Shown piece by piece: positions 9,059 through 16,510 of a DNA stretch of 64,000 bases. Made by a program: the position numbers and the translations under genes. The notes below the pieces were generated by a model. The model was not told the DNA's origin and searched no databases. It saw only the letters and a program-made list of their open reading frames with translations. The stretch spans positions 1 through 64,000 of the forward strand of contig NZ_KQ956862.1 of NCBI RefSeq assembly GCF_001546485.1, given 5' to 3'. Position 1 is the first letter of the stretch. Each line of letters starts with the position of its first letter. Origin of the DNA: Gardnerella vaginalis (GTDB taxonomy: Bacteria; Actinomycetota; Actinomycetes; Actinomycetales; Bifidobacteriaceae).

Positions 9059-10504
9059 ATGGTAAATTCGCAAAATCAGCCACTTGAAAGCGCAAATTTG
9101 CCAATGCGCAGTAATCGCACTGCAATAGTCGGCAAAAATATTAAAAATCGCGATATTTACCTTAGCCAGCTTATATCTTTCAAAGATACAGAGCCTGTAA
9201 AAGTTGTAACAGGTATTCGCCGCTGTGGCAAGTCAACTCTGCTTAAGCTCATGCAATCGTACTTGCTTAACTCCGGGGTTGAGCAAAATCAAATTATATC
9301 TATAAACTTTGAGTCACTCGAGTTTCAAGATATGAGTTACAAAGACTTATACTTTTACGTTAAAAGCAAGATTGAGTCTACTAAGATTGAGTTTTCTGGT
9401 ATTAAGTCTCCTAAAAAAACGTATCTTTTCTTTGACGAGCTGCAGCGTATAGATCGTTGGGAAGATGCAATTAACTCGTTTCGCGTAGATTTTGATTGCG
9501 ATATTTACATAACTGGATCCAACGCATACCTGCTTTCCTCGGAGTACTCAACATACTTGTCTGGGCGGTATGTGGAAGTGAAAATGTATCCGCTTTCGTT
9601 CAAAGAGTTCGTTGATTTTCAGGATTATTCCATTGAAGAATATAAGTCTCCGCTCGGTGATTTGAAAAAAAGAGCGGTGAGTGCGAATGGCAGTAGTGTA
9701 GAGCTTGGTGACTTGTTTGCAGCTTATATGCGTTACGGTGGTATGCCTGCAATTTGCGATTTTGCTTTAGAATCAGGTTTTAACCAGAGTAGTGCAATGA
9801 CTTTGTTGGACGGAATTTATTCCACTGTAGTAGTTCGCGATATACTCGAGCGCGAGAAGCGCCGCGGGCAGAGGCAGATTACAGACGCCGACCTTCTTAG
9901 AAAAATCATTATGTTTTTGGCAGATAATATTGGAAACAATACGTCTTTAAATTCTATGTGTAATACGCTTTCTTCGGAAAATCTGCTTGATTCTGCGGAT
10001 AGCAATTCTCGTGGCTTGCGCGCGCGTGGCACTAAGCCCGCTACTCAAACTATATCTGCTTACGTTGGTGCGTTAAAAGAATCTTACATGTTTTACGATG
10101 TTAAACGTTTCGATATTAAAGGTAAGGATTATTTACGCACTCTTGGCAAGTATTACATTGTTGACATTGGGTTGCGTAATTATTTGCTTGGATTTAGGGA
10201 CAGAGATAGAGGACATGCGCTGGAGAACGTTGTTTTCTTTGAGCTTTTAAGGCGAGGCTACGATGTTGCTGTTGGTAAAATAGATAATTTGGAAGTGGAT
10301 TTTGTTGCGACTTCTGCTTCCGAAAAGCTTTATATTCAAGTAACTGAAAGCATGATGGATGAGTCTGTGCGCGAGCGAGAGTTAAAGCCGCTTCGTAAGA
10401 TTCATAATAATTACGATAAGTTGGTTATAACTTTGAGTAAGGCTTTAGATGATGACTACGACGGCATTCGCGTTGAAAACATTGTTGATTGGCTGCTTAA
10501 GTAG
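9059..10504 (+). CDS. AAA ATPase with DUF4143 domain (first copy)
   Basis: A cytoplasmic ATPase of the AAA_14/DUF4143 type, 481 residues; the biological role of this family is not settled. The P-loop is GIRRCGKSTLL, Walker B is YLFFDELQRI, and the sensor stretch TGSNAYLLSSEYSTYLSGRY is a family hallmark. The C-terminal DUF4143 part has the nuclease-like pattern GHALENVVFFELLRRGY, then EVDFVA and LYIQV, but lacks the final E/Q-x-K lysine, so nuclease activity is doubtful. An upstream TTG at 9017 is possible; the ATG at 9059 is preferred. It has a private 39-bp palindrome array upstream and is convergent with higA. A paralogue lies at 12312-13589. Confidence 0.85.
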   Translation: MVNSQNQPLESANLPMRSNRTAIVGKNIKNRDIYLSQLISFKDTEPVKVVTGIRRCGKSTLLKLMQSYLLNSGVEQNQIISINFESLEFQDMSYKDLYFYVKSKIESTKIEFSGIKSPKKTYLFFDELQRIDRWEDAINSFRVDFDCDIYITGSNAYLLSSEYSTYLSGRYVEVKMYPLSFKEFVDFQDYSIEEYKSPLGDLKKRAVSANGSSVELGDLFAAYMRYGGMPAICDFALESGFNQSSAMTLLDGIYSTVVVRDILEREKRRGQRQITDADLLRKIIMFLADNIGNNTSLNSMCNTLSSENLLDSADSNSRGLRARGTKPATQTISAYVGALKESYMFYDVKRFDIKGKDYLRTLGKYYIVDIGLRNYLLGFRDRDRGHALENVVFFELLRRGYDVAVGKIDNLEVDFVATSASEKLYIQVTESMMDESVRERELKPLRKIHNNYDKLVITLSKALDDDYDGIRVENIVDWLLK

Positions 10505-10564
10505 CGTTGTTTATTTGTTTCTTAGCTAGCTGTTATGGGTATGCATTAAAGCGCGTAAATCGTG

Positions 10565-10867
10565 CTACGCCGAAACAAGTGGCGTTATGTTGCCGATGCT
10601 GGATTCGTCAAATCGCAGAATGTCGTAGTCGCGTTGAAGGTTGAGCCAGAAATCGGGGGTTGTTCTAAAAGCTTTAGATAGCTTGTATGCCATTGCTACA
10701 CTGATTGCGCGTTTGTCGTTTAAAATTTCTCCGATGGCTGTTTGGGATGTTCCAATAGTGTGTGCAAGTTTGTATGAGCTGATTTTAAGCGGTTCCATAA
10801 ATTCTTCGCGCAAGATTTCGCCAGGAGTGCTCAAGTGTTTGTTAAGTTCCTTTTCTCTGGTTTTCAT
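10565..10867 (-). CDS. higA: HigA-type antitoxin, orphan
   Basis: DNA-binding antitoxin of the HigA/VapI family, 100 residues. The N-terminus has the family signature LSTPGEILREEFMEPLKISSYKLA, followed by an HTH (IGTSQTAIGEILNDKRAIS) and FRTTPDFWLNLQRDYDI. The ATG at 10867 is preferred; ORF extension to 10933 would run through the promoter and operator. No HigB toxin is visible on either side: the next gene downstream is convergent, and about 170 bp upstream hold no ORF of suitable size. Its last 59 bp recur at 13841-13899 and, shorter, at 16372-16398 and 8807-8822. It probably represses its own promoter through the palindrome at 10892-10910. Confidence 0.88.
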   Translation of the reverse strand: MKTREKELNKHLSTPGEILREEFMEPLKISSYKLAHTIGTSQTAIGEILNDKRAISVAMAYKLSKAFRTTPDFWLNLQRDYDILRFDESSIGNITPLVSA

Positions 10868-10880
10868 AAAATTATGGTAA

Positions 10881-10910
10881 TGCATTGCGTTACTAACGTC
10901 AAGCGTTAGT
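10881..10910 (-). promoter_or_regulatory. higA promoter with palindromic operator
   Basis: The perfect inverted repeat ACTAACG-N5-CGTTAGT (10892-10910) overlaps a minus-strand TTGACG with a TACCAT about 17 bp downstream. A palindrome over the -35 region is the usual arrangement for antitoxin autoregulation. Confidence 0.6.
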
Positions 10911-11106
10911 GTTATTTGTGTTAGAGCTATCAAGTGTTTAGTATGCTGTTTTTAGTTGATTTTTGATTAATATTGTTTATTTTTGGCAACGGGGGGTATT
11001 CTTGTGTGTGATTGTTGATGAATTTCTGGCTTTACTTTTATCAATCTGCCAGTTGTGTCAACATGTGATATTTGCGCTTTTTGTGTGAGAGAAGAAAGGA
11101 TAAAGT

Positions 11107-12159
11107 ATGCTAAAGAAAAAAGCGATAGGTGCTTTTGTTGCTGCTGCTACTTTGCTTAGTGGTTTTGCTTTTGCATCGCTTGCTCCAGTTGCGTTTGCAA
11201 ACGATGACAACAGTGGTAGTGATATAGAGAAAAATTGCGAAGTTCGCGAGAAAGATGAAGAATTTCACATAGGTATTTACACCCGCACGCTATATTGCAA
11301 AGATTCCAGCAGTTCAGAATATCATGAGGCGTCACTCGCAGAAAGAAAGGAATGGAGCATAGCTGTTGCAAAGAGACTTAATGTTCCAGGAGAATTATTT
11401 ATTGGTGATGCGCACGATTGGTGTGATGGCATTTTTTGCCCATTAGGCCCTTTTGTTGATTATGATCGTGTTGACAACTATATTAATGAAAAACTGAAGA
11501 CGAGCGACGTATTTTGCTATTATGCACTTCGGGGCGGATTCTTGCATAGCATGGACGAAACAGGCAGAAGGAGAGATGTCGTAACAAGTGGTGGCCCTGA
11601 ATACTGCGATAAAAATGGATGTAAAGACGCCAGTATAGGTACCAACGAATATAAAGTATGCAAAGCGCATGGATATTTCAATGATGGCGAAGATCATAAG
11701 TCTGGTTCAGACCAAACTCCTGCTCCTGCTCCTGCTCCTGCACCAGCTCCTAAGCCAGCTCCAGCTCCTGCACCTGCACCTGAGCATCATGGTATGACTC
11801 CTGCCCCTGCTCCTTCAGTGCTTGACTCGCTTACTCCTGCGCTCGACGACAATATTGATTTTAGCGAGATGTTAGATATGGCTGATTTTGATGTTGATGC
11901 GTTGGGTGATTTGTCTGATTTAGGCAACATGAACGTCGGGGATTTCGTCGGCACTGGTAGTGTTGATAACTTTGGTGACGCTGATACCCCTAGTGGTGTA
12001 GATGATTTCAACATTGGTGATTTCGATCTGTCTGATTTCGATTTTGCTGATTTGTTGGATGATCTTGGTGATTTGGATCTTGATGATTTAGCTACTGCTG
12101 ATGTCGCTGATGCTGATTCTTCTGTTCCAGCTGTGCCTGTTGGTGTTGTAGCTCGTTAG
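11107..12159 (+). CDS. Secreted Pro/Ala-repeat protein with acidic C-terminus
   Basis: Not a family I recognise. The 350-residue protein starts with a Sec signal peptide (MLKKKAIGAFVAAATLLSGF, predicted cleavage after VAFA). A domain of about 170 residues with several cysteines follows (WCDGIFCPLGPF, VFCYYALRGG, PEYCDKNGCKD). Then comes a Pro-Ala repeat (about residues 204-235), and the final 115 residues are extremely acidic with DF/DL repeats (DLSDFDFADLLDDLGDL). There is no LPXTG signal, lipobox or C-terminal membrane helix, so it should be released or bound non-covalently. AAAGGA precedes the ATG. The 6-bp repeat (CCTGCT) coding the Pro-Ala stretch can change length. A surface spacer or metal-binding role is speculation. 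Confidence 0.75.
   Translation: MLKKKAIGAFVAAATLLSGFAFASLAPVAFANDDNSGSDIEKNCEVREKDEEFHIGIYTRTLYCKDSSSSEYHEASLAERKEWSIAVAKRLNVPGELFIGDAHDWCDGIFCPLGPFVDYDRVDNYINEKLKTSDVFCYYALRGGFLHSMDETGRRRDVVTSGGPEYCDKNGCKDASIGTNEYKVCKAHGYFNDGEDHKSGSDQTPAPAPAPAPAPKPAPAPAPAPEHHGMTPAPAPSVLDSLTPALDDNIDFSEMLDMADFDVDALGDLSDLGNMNVGDFVGTGSVDNFGDADTPSGVDDFNIGDFDLSDFDFADLLDDLGDLDLDDLATADVADADSSVPAVPVGVVAR
11716..11790 (+). repeat. 6-bp tandem repeat coding for Pro-Ala
   Basis: CCTGCT/CCAGCT/CCTGCA hexamers in tandem encode the Pro-Ala linker of the secreted protein. Replication slippage here would change linker length in frame. Confidence 0.75.
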
Positions 12160-12200
12160 GTTAGCTGACATAGTGTAGTTGTTATAAGTGAAAAGATTAA

Positions 12201-12253
12201 GGGTCTTCGTTTGCGTTCGCCTGCTTGCGTTCGCGCGCGAAGGCTCTTTCTTT
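12201..12253 (+). terminator. Terminator after the secreted protein, repeat-type
   Basis: GGGTCTTCG (12201-12209) pairs with CGAAGGCTC (12238-12246) and TTTCTTTA follows. The right part (CTTGCGTTCGCGCGCGAAGGC) recurs at 13784-13804 with one change, and at 14995-15016. Confidence 0.65.
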
Positions 12254-12311
12254 ATGTGCTTTTCTACTGCATTCTGTTTATTGTGTTTTCGATTGCGTTC
12301 TGTTATTTGAC

Positions 12312-13589
12312 TTAGTTCGCGCTAAGCAGCCATTGCGCTATGTCTATTACGCGTATTCCTTCAATATCGTAAGAATCGTGGCGAGTGTTTGCAAGTAGGA
12401 TTTTAGGGTAAGAGTCTTTTATTGCTTTTAACGGCGAAAGTTCGCGTTCCAATGTGGAATCATTGCTAATGTTGTCTGAAACTTGAATATAAAGTTTTTC
12501 ACTCGCTTTTATTGCCACAAAATCTACTTCTTTTTGATAAAGTTTACCAACATAAATCGAGTATCCTCTTCGCATAAGCTCAAGTGCCACAATATTCTCG
12601 TACGCTCTTCCGTAATCCATGTTGCGCGTTCCTAGAATTGCGTAGCGTAGCGCGGTGTCTGCTAAATAGTATTTTTCGTTTGTTTCTAAGTATTTTTTGC
12701 CGCGAATATCGTAGCGTTTTACTTTATAAAACATGAACGCATTGCATAAATATTTTAGATAATTGCCAACTGTTATGTGTGTTGTTTCAATCTGATTCTG
12801 CTTAAGTATTGAGCTTACATTGTTTGCGGTTGTGAGATTTGCGATATTGTCCATTAAAAATTCGCATATTGAGTCAAGAAGTGATACTTCCGATATTGCG
12901 TATTTGTCTACTAAATCGCGTTTAACAAGAGTTGTATACACGTTTTTTATGTACGCTTGTGCATCGTCTTGGTTGGCGTAAACGTATGATCCTGCAAGCC
13001 CGCCCTGTTGTAAATACTTTTGCAAAGCATCGTTAAAGTTGTTTTCTACTTCAAAGTATTCGCAATATTCTGCAAAACTAAACGGGAATACTGGTATTTC
13101 AATGAATCTTCCACTAAACAGTGTTGCAAGATCAGAGCTAAGTAAGAATGCGTTGGATCCTGTTAAGTAAATATCGTATTTATTGCTATTGTGAAGGCTG
13201 TTAATCGCAAGCTCAAATTTTGGGCATAATTGAACTTCGTCAATCATAAGAACGTTGTACGCTTCGGGTATGTAACGGCTTTCAACGTACGCAAAAAGAC
13301 TTTTGTAATTTTTCAGATTTTCATAATTTAGGTTATTGAAGTCAATGTTGATTATGTTAAGTTGTTGGCTGTTCTGCTGATGTTGTAGTGCGTCTGGTAG
13401 TTGCGCATGCTTTGCTGAAGCGTAAAGTTTGCTACTTTGATTACTGTATGTGTTTCCTAAATATGTGCGGTAAGCGCGTAGTAGTTCCGATTTTCCACTG
13501 CGTCGAATTCCGGTAATGATTTTTATATCTGGCGTGCCTTTAACGCGTTTGAGGCGATTTAAGTAATCTGTTCTCTCGATAATCTTCAT
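12312..13589 (-). CDS. AAA ATPase with DUF4143 domain (second copy)
   Basis: Paralogue of the ATPase at 9059-10504, 425 residues. The P-loop is GIRRSGKSELL, Walker B is VLMIDEVQLC, and TGSNAFLLSSDLATLFSGRF is the family motif. The C-terminal domain has YENIVALELMRRGY, then EVDFVAIKASEKLYIQV, again without a nuclease lysine. It lacks about 55 residues that the first copy has at its N-terminus and middle. AAAGGCGA precedes the ATG. The promoter region (13604-13742) is built of three palindromes, with an extended -10 in each linker. It lies between the secreted protein and the fic cluster. Role unknown. Confidence 0.85.
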   Translation of the reverse strand: MKIIERTDYLNRLKRVKGTPDIKIITGIRRSGKSELLRAYRTYLGNTYSNQSSKLYASAKHAQLPDALQHQQNSQQLNIINIDFNNLNYENLKNYKSLFAYVESRYIPEAYNVLMIDEVQLCPKFELAINSLHNSNKYDIYLTGSNAFLLSSDLATLFSGRFIEIPVFPFSFAEYCEYFEVENNFNDALQKYLQQGGLAGSYVYANQDDAQAYIKNVYTTLVKRDLVDKYAISEVSLLDSICEFLMDNIANLTTANNVSSILKQNQIETTHITVGNYLKYLCNAFMFYKVKRYDIRGKKYLETNEKYYLADTALRYAILGTRNMDYGRAYENIVALELMRRGYSIYVGKLYQKEVDFVAIKASEKLYIQVSDNISNDSTLERELSPLKAIKDSYPKILLANTRHDSYDIEGIRVIDIAQWLLSAN

Positions 13590-13603
13590 TTTAATCGCCT
13601 TTC

Positions 13604-13742
13604 ACTTTCAAAACTGTAATTTTATTTCACTTTTGAAAGTATTATACCATTTTCACTTTCAAAACTTTAATTTTATTTTACTTTTGAAAGTATTATATCA
13701 TTTTCACTTTCAAAACTGTAATATTTTTTAAGTTTTGAAAGT
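13604..13742 (-). promoter_or_regulatory. 51-bp tandem palindrome array with embedded -10 boxes
   Basis: Three 37-bp units (13604-13640, 13655-13691, 13706-13742) have arms ACTTTCAAAA and TTTTGAAAGT and start exactly 51 bp apart. The 14-bp linkers read, on the minus strand, as GGTATAAT or GATATAAT, so each contains a perfect TATAAT. The first has an extended -10 (TGGTATAAT). The array lies immediately upstream of the ATPase ATG at 13589, so it looks like tandem promoters sandwiched between operators. Confidence 0.8.
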
Positions 13743-13752
13743 GAGTGCCTAT

Positions 13753-13815
13753 TTGCGCTCGCGTTCGATTGTTTGTTTTCTTGCTTGCGTGCGCGCGCGA
13801 AGGCCCTTTCTTTTT
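13753..13815 (+). repeat. Copy of terminator-associated repeat
   Basis: About 62 bp closely matching 14966-15028 (GCTCGCGTTCG...TTTGTTTTCTTGCTTGCG). The left arm of the hairpin is poorly conserved here and no gene ends just before it, so it is probably a displaced copy rather than an active terminator. Confidence 0.6.
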
Positions 13816-13819
13816 GTGC

Positions 13820-13899
13820 GCATGCCACTGCTGCGTTGCTTACGCCGAAACGAGTGGCGTTATGTTGCCGATGCTGGATTCGTCAAATCGCAGAATGTC
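13820..13899 (-). pseudogene. 3'-end fragment of a higA gene
   Basis: Positions 13841-13899 match the last 59 bp of higA (10566-10624) with one mismatch. On the minus strand they still encode DILRFDESSIGNITPLVSA and a stop. Identity stops abruptly at 13899, where a 16-bp tandem repeat begins. The left part, 13820-13856, is identical to 8786-8822. This is a truncated copy left by recombination. Confidence 0.8.
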
Positions 13900-13900
13900 C

Positions 13901-13964
13901 TGTAACTAAAGTGTGCCGTAACTAAAGTGTGCTGTAACAAAAATATGCTGTAATCAAAATGCAT
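13901..13964 (+). repeat. Four tandem 16-bp repeats upstream of ficA
   Basis: Units start at 13901, 13917, 13933 and 13949, exactly 16 bp apart, based on TGTAACTAAAGTGTGC and decaying towards the gene. They end about 65 bp before the antitoxin start. Likely binding sites controlling the FicA/FicT pair. Confidence 0.75.
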
Positions 13965-14028
13965 TGCGAATAGTAAAATAGTGCGTAGTTATTTTTGATT
14001 TTAGAGCGGGTGCTGGCAGGGAGAAGAA

Positions 14029-14214
14029 ATGATTGATAAAGAAACGCAACGTAGACGTGAAGAAAATTTGGGTCTTGCAATAGCTTCAGGCAGACTTGAA
14101 GGCAATTCGCCTTCAAAAGAGTTTCTTTATGACGCAAATCAATATGCTAAAGGTTTTATAACCAGTGACGAATTTGTTGCTAGAATGCGTTCTAGATATA
14201 GTGTAACGGATTAA
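14029..14214 (+). CDS. FicA/VbhA-type antitoxin of a class I Fic system
   Basis: Small antitoxin, 61 residues, expected to bind its Fic partner and block the ATP site. It has the inhibitory-helix signature (S/T)xxxE(G/N) as S20-G-R-L-E24-G25, followed by a VbhA-like helical tail (KGFITSDEFVARMRSRY). In this family the glutamate contacts the second arginine of the Fic motif. GGGAGAAG precedes the ATG. It is separated by 23 bp from the fic toxin gene, the standard antitoxin-first order. Four 16-bp repeats lie in its promoter region. Confidence 0.9.
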   Translation: MIDKETQRRREENLGLAIASGRLEGNSPSKEFLYDANQYAKGFITSDEFVARMRSRYSVTD

Positions 14215-14237
14215 CTTACTCGGATTGCGTTAGTGCT

Positions 14238-14957
14238 ATGGAAACAGTTTTTGATCCATATCTTATTTCCCACACAAGGGTGTTAAAGAACAAATCTAAT
14301 ATAAATAATCAGATTGAATTAGATAAATATGAGAACGATGCTGTTCTCACAAGATGCTCTATTTTGTACGAAAACTTGCCGCATGCTGAAGGAACTGTTA
14401 AGCAATTGCAGTGGATTCATCATTATCTTTTCCAGGATGTTTACGATTGGGCTGGTCAGATTCGTACTATAGACATGTCTAAAGGCGGTGGTGAGCCGTT
14501 TCATCCGCTTGAATACATGGGCGTTGGGATTCGCTACTGCGAACAAACGCTTAAAAATGATAATTTATTGCAAGGTTTATCTATTGATGAGTTTATTAGT
14601 AAGCTAAGCGTAAATTACAATAATTTTAATGTTTTGCACCCATTTCGTGAGGGCAATGGTAGAACACAGCGTGTTTTTTGGGATATAGTTGCGCGAGATG
14701 CTGGATACCATTTTGATTGGGGATTAATAACTCAGCGCGTTAACGACAAGGCTTCAATACAGGCCAAAGATGCTAACGATACCAAGCTTCTTGAAGACAT
14801 GTTCCACATTATTACAAAGCCTTTGAATGTTGAGCTTTTAGCTCAGCAGCAGTTTGCGCATCTTGTTGAAGAAGAATACGAATACGCGCCGAATGTGGCT
14901 AGTGTTTTGCAAGATAAGGATTATGCTGCGTATAAAACGCGTTACGGCATAGATTGA
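14238..14957 (+). CDS. fic: Fic toxin, probable AMP transferase
   Basis: Fic-domain protein, 239 residues. Class I Fic toxins transfer AMP from ATP to target proteins such as DNA gyrase and topoisomerase IV. The catalytic loop is fully canonical, HPFREGNGRTQR at residues 134-145, with the catalytic His134 and both arginines. The flap region (about residues 75-92) includes RTIDMSKGGGEPFHP. It has no inhibitory helix of its own and depends on the upstream antitoxin. The ribosome binding site is weak, as often seen for a toxin translated after its antitoxin. A repeat-type terminator follows at once. The target is not visible from sequence. Confidence 0.9.
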   Translation: METVFDPYLISHTRVLKNKSNINNQIELDKYENDAVLTRCSILYENLPHAEGTVKQLQWIHHYLFQDVYDWAGQIRTIDMSKGGGEPFHPLEYMGVGIRYCEQTLKNDNLLQGLSIDEFISKLSVNYNNFNVLHPFREGNGRTQRVFWDIVARDAGYHFDWGLITQRVNDKASIQAKDANDTKLLEDMFHIITKPLNVELLAQQQFAHLVEEEYEYAPNVASVLQDKDYAAYKTRYGID

Positions 14958-14960
14958 TTA

Positions 14961-15028
14961 GGGCTTTCGCTCGCGTTCGCTTGTTTGTTTTCTTGCTTGC
15001 GTTCGCGCGCGAAGGCTCTTTCTTTTTG
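14961..15028 (+). terminator. Terminator of the ficA-fic operon, repeat-type
   Basis: GGGCTTTCGC (14961-14970) pairs with GCGAAGGCTC (15009-15018), 10 bp with two G-U pairs, followed by TTTCTTTTT. It shares most of its length with 13753-13815 and its right half with 12201-12253. Confidence 0.7.
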
Positions 15029-15041
15029 CTTAAGTTTTGCG

Positions 15042-15116
15042 AATCTTTACTTTTGAGTGTACAAAATCGCAATTATCTTTACTTTTGATGTTGATTATGG
15101 GAAAATAAGTAAAGAT
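15042..15116 (+). promoter_or_regulatory. Repeat operator upstream of the HTH-Fic gene
   Basis: ATCTTTACTTTTG occurs directly repeated (about 15043 and 15074), and once inverted as ATAAGTAAAGAT (about 15105-15116). The gene downstream encodes a protein with its own HTH, so autoregulation through these sites is plausible. Confidence 0.6.
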
Positions 15117-15195
15117 TTTAGTGTGTGAGTATTTAGATTCTTCATGATTTATCTCAATCAAAACTATGCAAGCGGAAGAAAGCGAACTGTTAAAA

Positions 15196-16158
15196 ATGTA
15201 TGATTACTCGGGATTGAACAAAAGGCTACAAGAAAAATGCGTTAAAAAATCTCAATTAGCAGCCGAGCTGCATATTTCTTCTCGTACGATTGCGAAAATT
15301 TCAAAAGGTGAAAAACTGTCAAATTCAGTAATCGCAAAAATAAGCAACTATTTACAATGTAATCCGAGCGAATTGTATCGCGTAATTTCAAGTAACCCTA
15401 TTTTGCAGAGGCTTAGGGAAGAAAAGGAGCATCGTATACCTGGTGGAATTTACCACGAGCTTCAAATTCGCATGACGTACAACTCGAATCATATTGAAGG
15501 TAGCCAGCTAAGTGAAGATCAAACTAGGCGAATTTTTGAAACTAATACTATTGATTCCGAAGAAAATGTGGATGGTGTAGTTGATAGCGCGGCTTCAAGC
15601 ACTGGTGCAGCAGAGAGCACAGCTATTAAGGTTGATGACATTGTTGAAACAGTGAATCATTTTCGCGCGATTGATTATTGCATTGATGTCGCTGAAGAGC
15701 CTCTTAGCGAAGACATGATTAAGCATTTACATTTGCTGCTTAAACGCGGAACAAGCGACGAGCTTCTGCCTTGGTTTCGTGTGGGCGACTACAAGTTGCG
15801 CGCAAATGTTGTAGGTGGTGTGCAAACTTGCGAGCCGAAAAAAGTGCACGAGGAGATTAGTAAGCTGTTGGCTGAATACCTTGCTAAAACTGATTTGCAG
15901 CTAGAGGATATAGTTGATTTTCACTACAGGTTTGAGCGAATACACCCATTTCAGGACGGTAATGGCAGAGTTGGGCGTTTGATTGCTTTTAAGGAATGCT
16001 TAAAGCATAATATCGTGCCGTTTATTATTGAGGATCGAAAGAAATATTACTATTATCGAGGTCTCAAAGAATACAGCAATGAGCGCGGATTCTTAGTTGA
16101 AACTTGCTATGACGGTCAAGATACGTTCCGTGCGTTGTTGAAGCTTTTTGGGTTGTGA
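15196..16158 (+). CDS. Self-inhibited Fic protein with N-terminal HTH
   Basis: Fic-family enzyme of class II, predicted to modify target proteins with AMP or a related group. An N-terminal HTH (KSQLAAELHISSRTIAKISKGEKLS) comes first. The intramolecular inhibitory helix follows, with S-N-H-I-E-G fitting (S/T)xxxE(G/N) at residues 97-102. Then comes the Fic core HPFQDGNGRVGR at about residues 250-261. The C-terminus has FIIEDRKKYYYYRGLKEY. The ATG at 15196 is chosen because the HTH family normally begins there; an in-frame ATG at 15166 would add ten residues. Neither start has a good ribosome binding site. Repeats at 15042-15116 could be its own operator. A terminator follows at 16245. Confidence 0.85.
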   Translation: MYDYSGLNKRLQEKCVKKSQLAAELHISSRTIAKISKGEKLSNSVIAKISNYLQCNPSELYRVISSNPILQRLREEKEHRIPGGIYHELQIRMTYNSNHIEGSQLSEDQTRRIFETNTIDSEENVDGVVDSAASSTGAAESTAIKVDDIVETVNHFRAIDYCIDVAEEPLSEDMIKHLHLLLKRGTSDELLPWFRVGDYKLRANVVGGVQTCEPKKVHEEISKLLAEYLAKTDLQLEDIVDFHYRFERIHPFQDGNGRVGRLIAFKECLKHNIVPFIIEDRKKYYYYRGLKEYSNERGFLVETCYDGQDTFRALLKLFGL

Positions 16159-16244
16159 CGCAAGCTTTTTGTAAAGAGACTGTATTGCGTAACGTATGCG
16201 CGGCGTGGTAGCGTGTTTTATACGACTTGAAAACGAAAGTTTTG

Positions 16245-16277
16245 CGGGCGATGCATTTATGCGTCGCCCGATTTTTT
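16245..16277 (+). terminator. Terminator of the HTH-Fic gene
   Basis: CGGGCGA (16245-16251) pairs with TCGCCCG (16264-16270), extended by TGCAT/ATGCG inside, and is followed by ATTTTTTC. Confidence 0.8.
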
Positions 16278-16302
16278 CTGCTTACCCTTACATACCCCCA
16301 TT

Positions 16303-16510
16303 TCGCAAAATTAAAAAATTTTCAAATTTGCGAAATGAAATTTGCTAGTTTTATAGCGTTGTAAATCATGCTACGCCGAAACGAGTGGCGTTATGTTGAT
16401 GTTGCAGACGCTACCGATGTTTCTATACTGCTATTTTTCAAAAATGTAGGTATAGACGAATGTTTTTTACTTGCTATGCCTTCATTTTGCGAAAATGTCG
16501 GTATAGAATA
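16303..16510 (+). promoter_or_regulatory. Palindrome and repeat array upstream of the third Fic gene
   Basis: TTTCGCAAA and TTTGCGAAA form an inverted repeat near 16302-16335. Further on, two palindromic units end in AAAATG(T)-x-GGTATAGA (16448-16456 and 16499-16507), 51 bp apart; the first starts with the inverse TCTATAC (16431-16437). A 27-bp copy of the higA 3' end (16372-16398) separates the two groups. No gene is seen between 16159 and 16665. Confidence 0.6.
16372..16398 (-). pseudogene. Short 3'-end fragment of higA
   Basis: 27 bp (TACGCCGAAACGAGTGGCG and on) match the last codons of higA (10566-10592) with one mismatch. The flank GTAAATC-x-TGC before it is also shared with the intact locus. 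Recombination scar. Confidence 0.65.

Noticed and set aside
10934-11106. HigB toxin upstream of higA
   Set aside because: No frame of about 90 codons with toxin-like sequence on either strand in this interval.
13604-13742. CRISPR-like array
   Set aside because: 14-bp near-identical linkers with promoter boxes and no cas genes.
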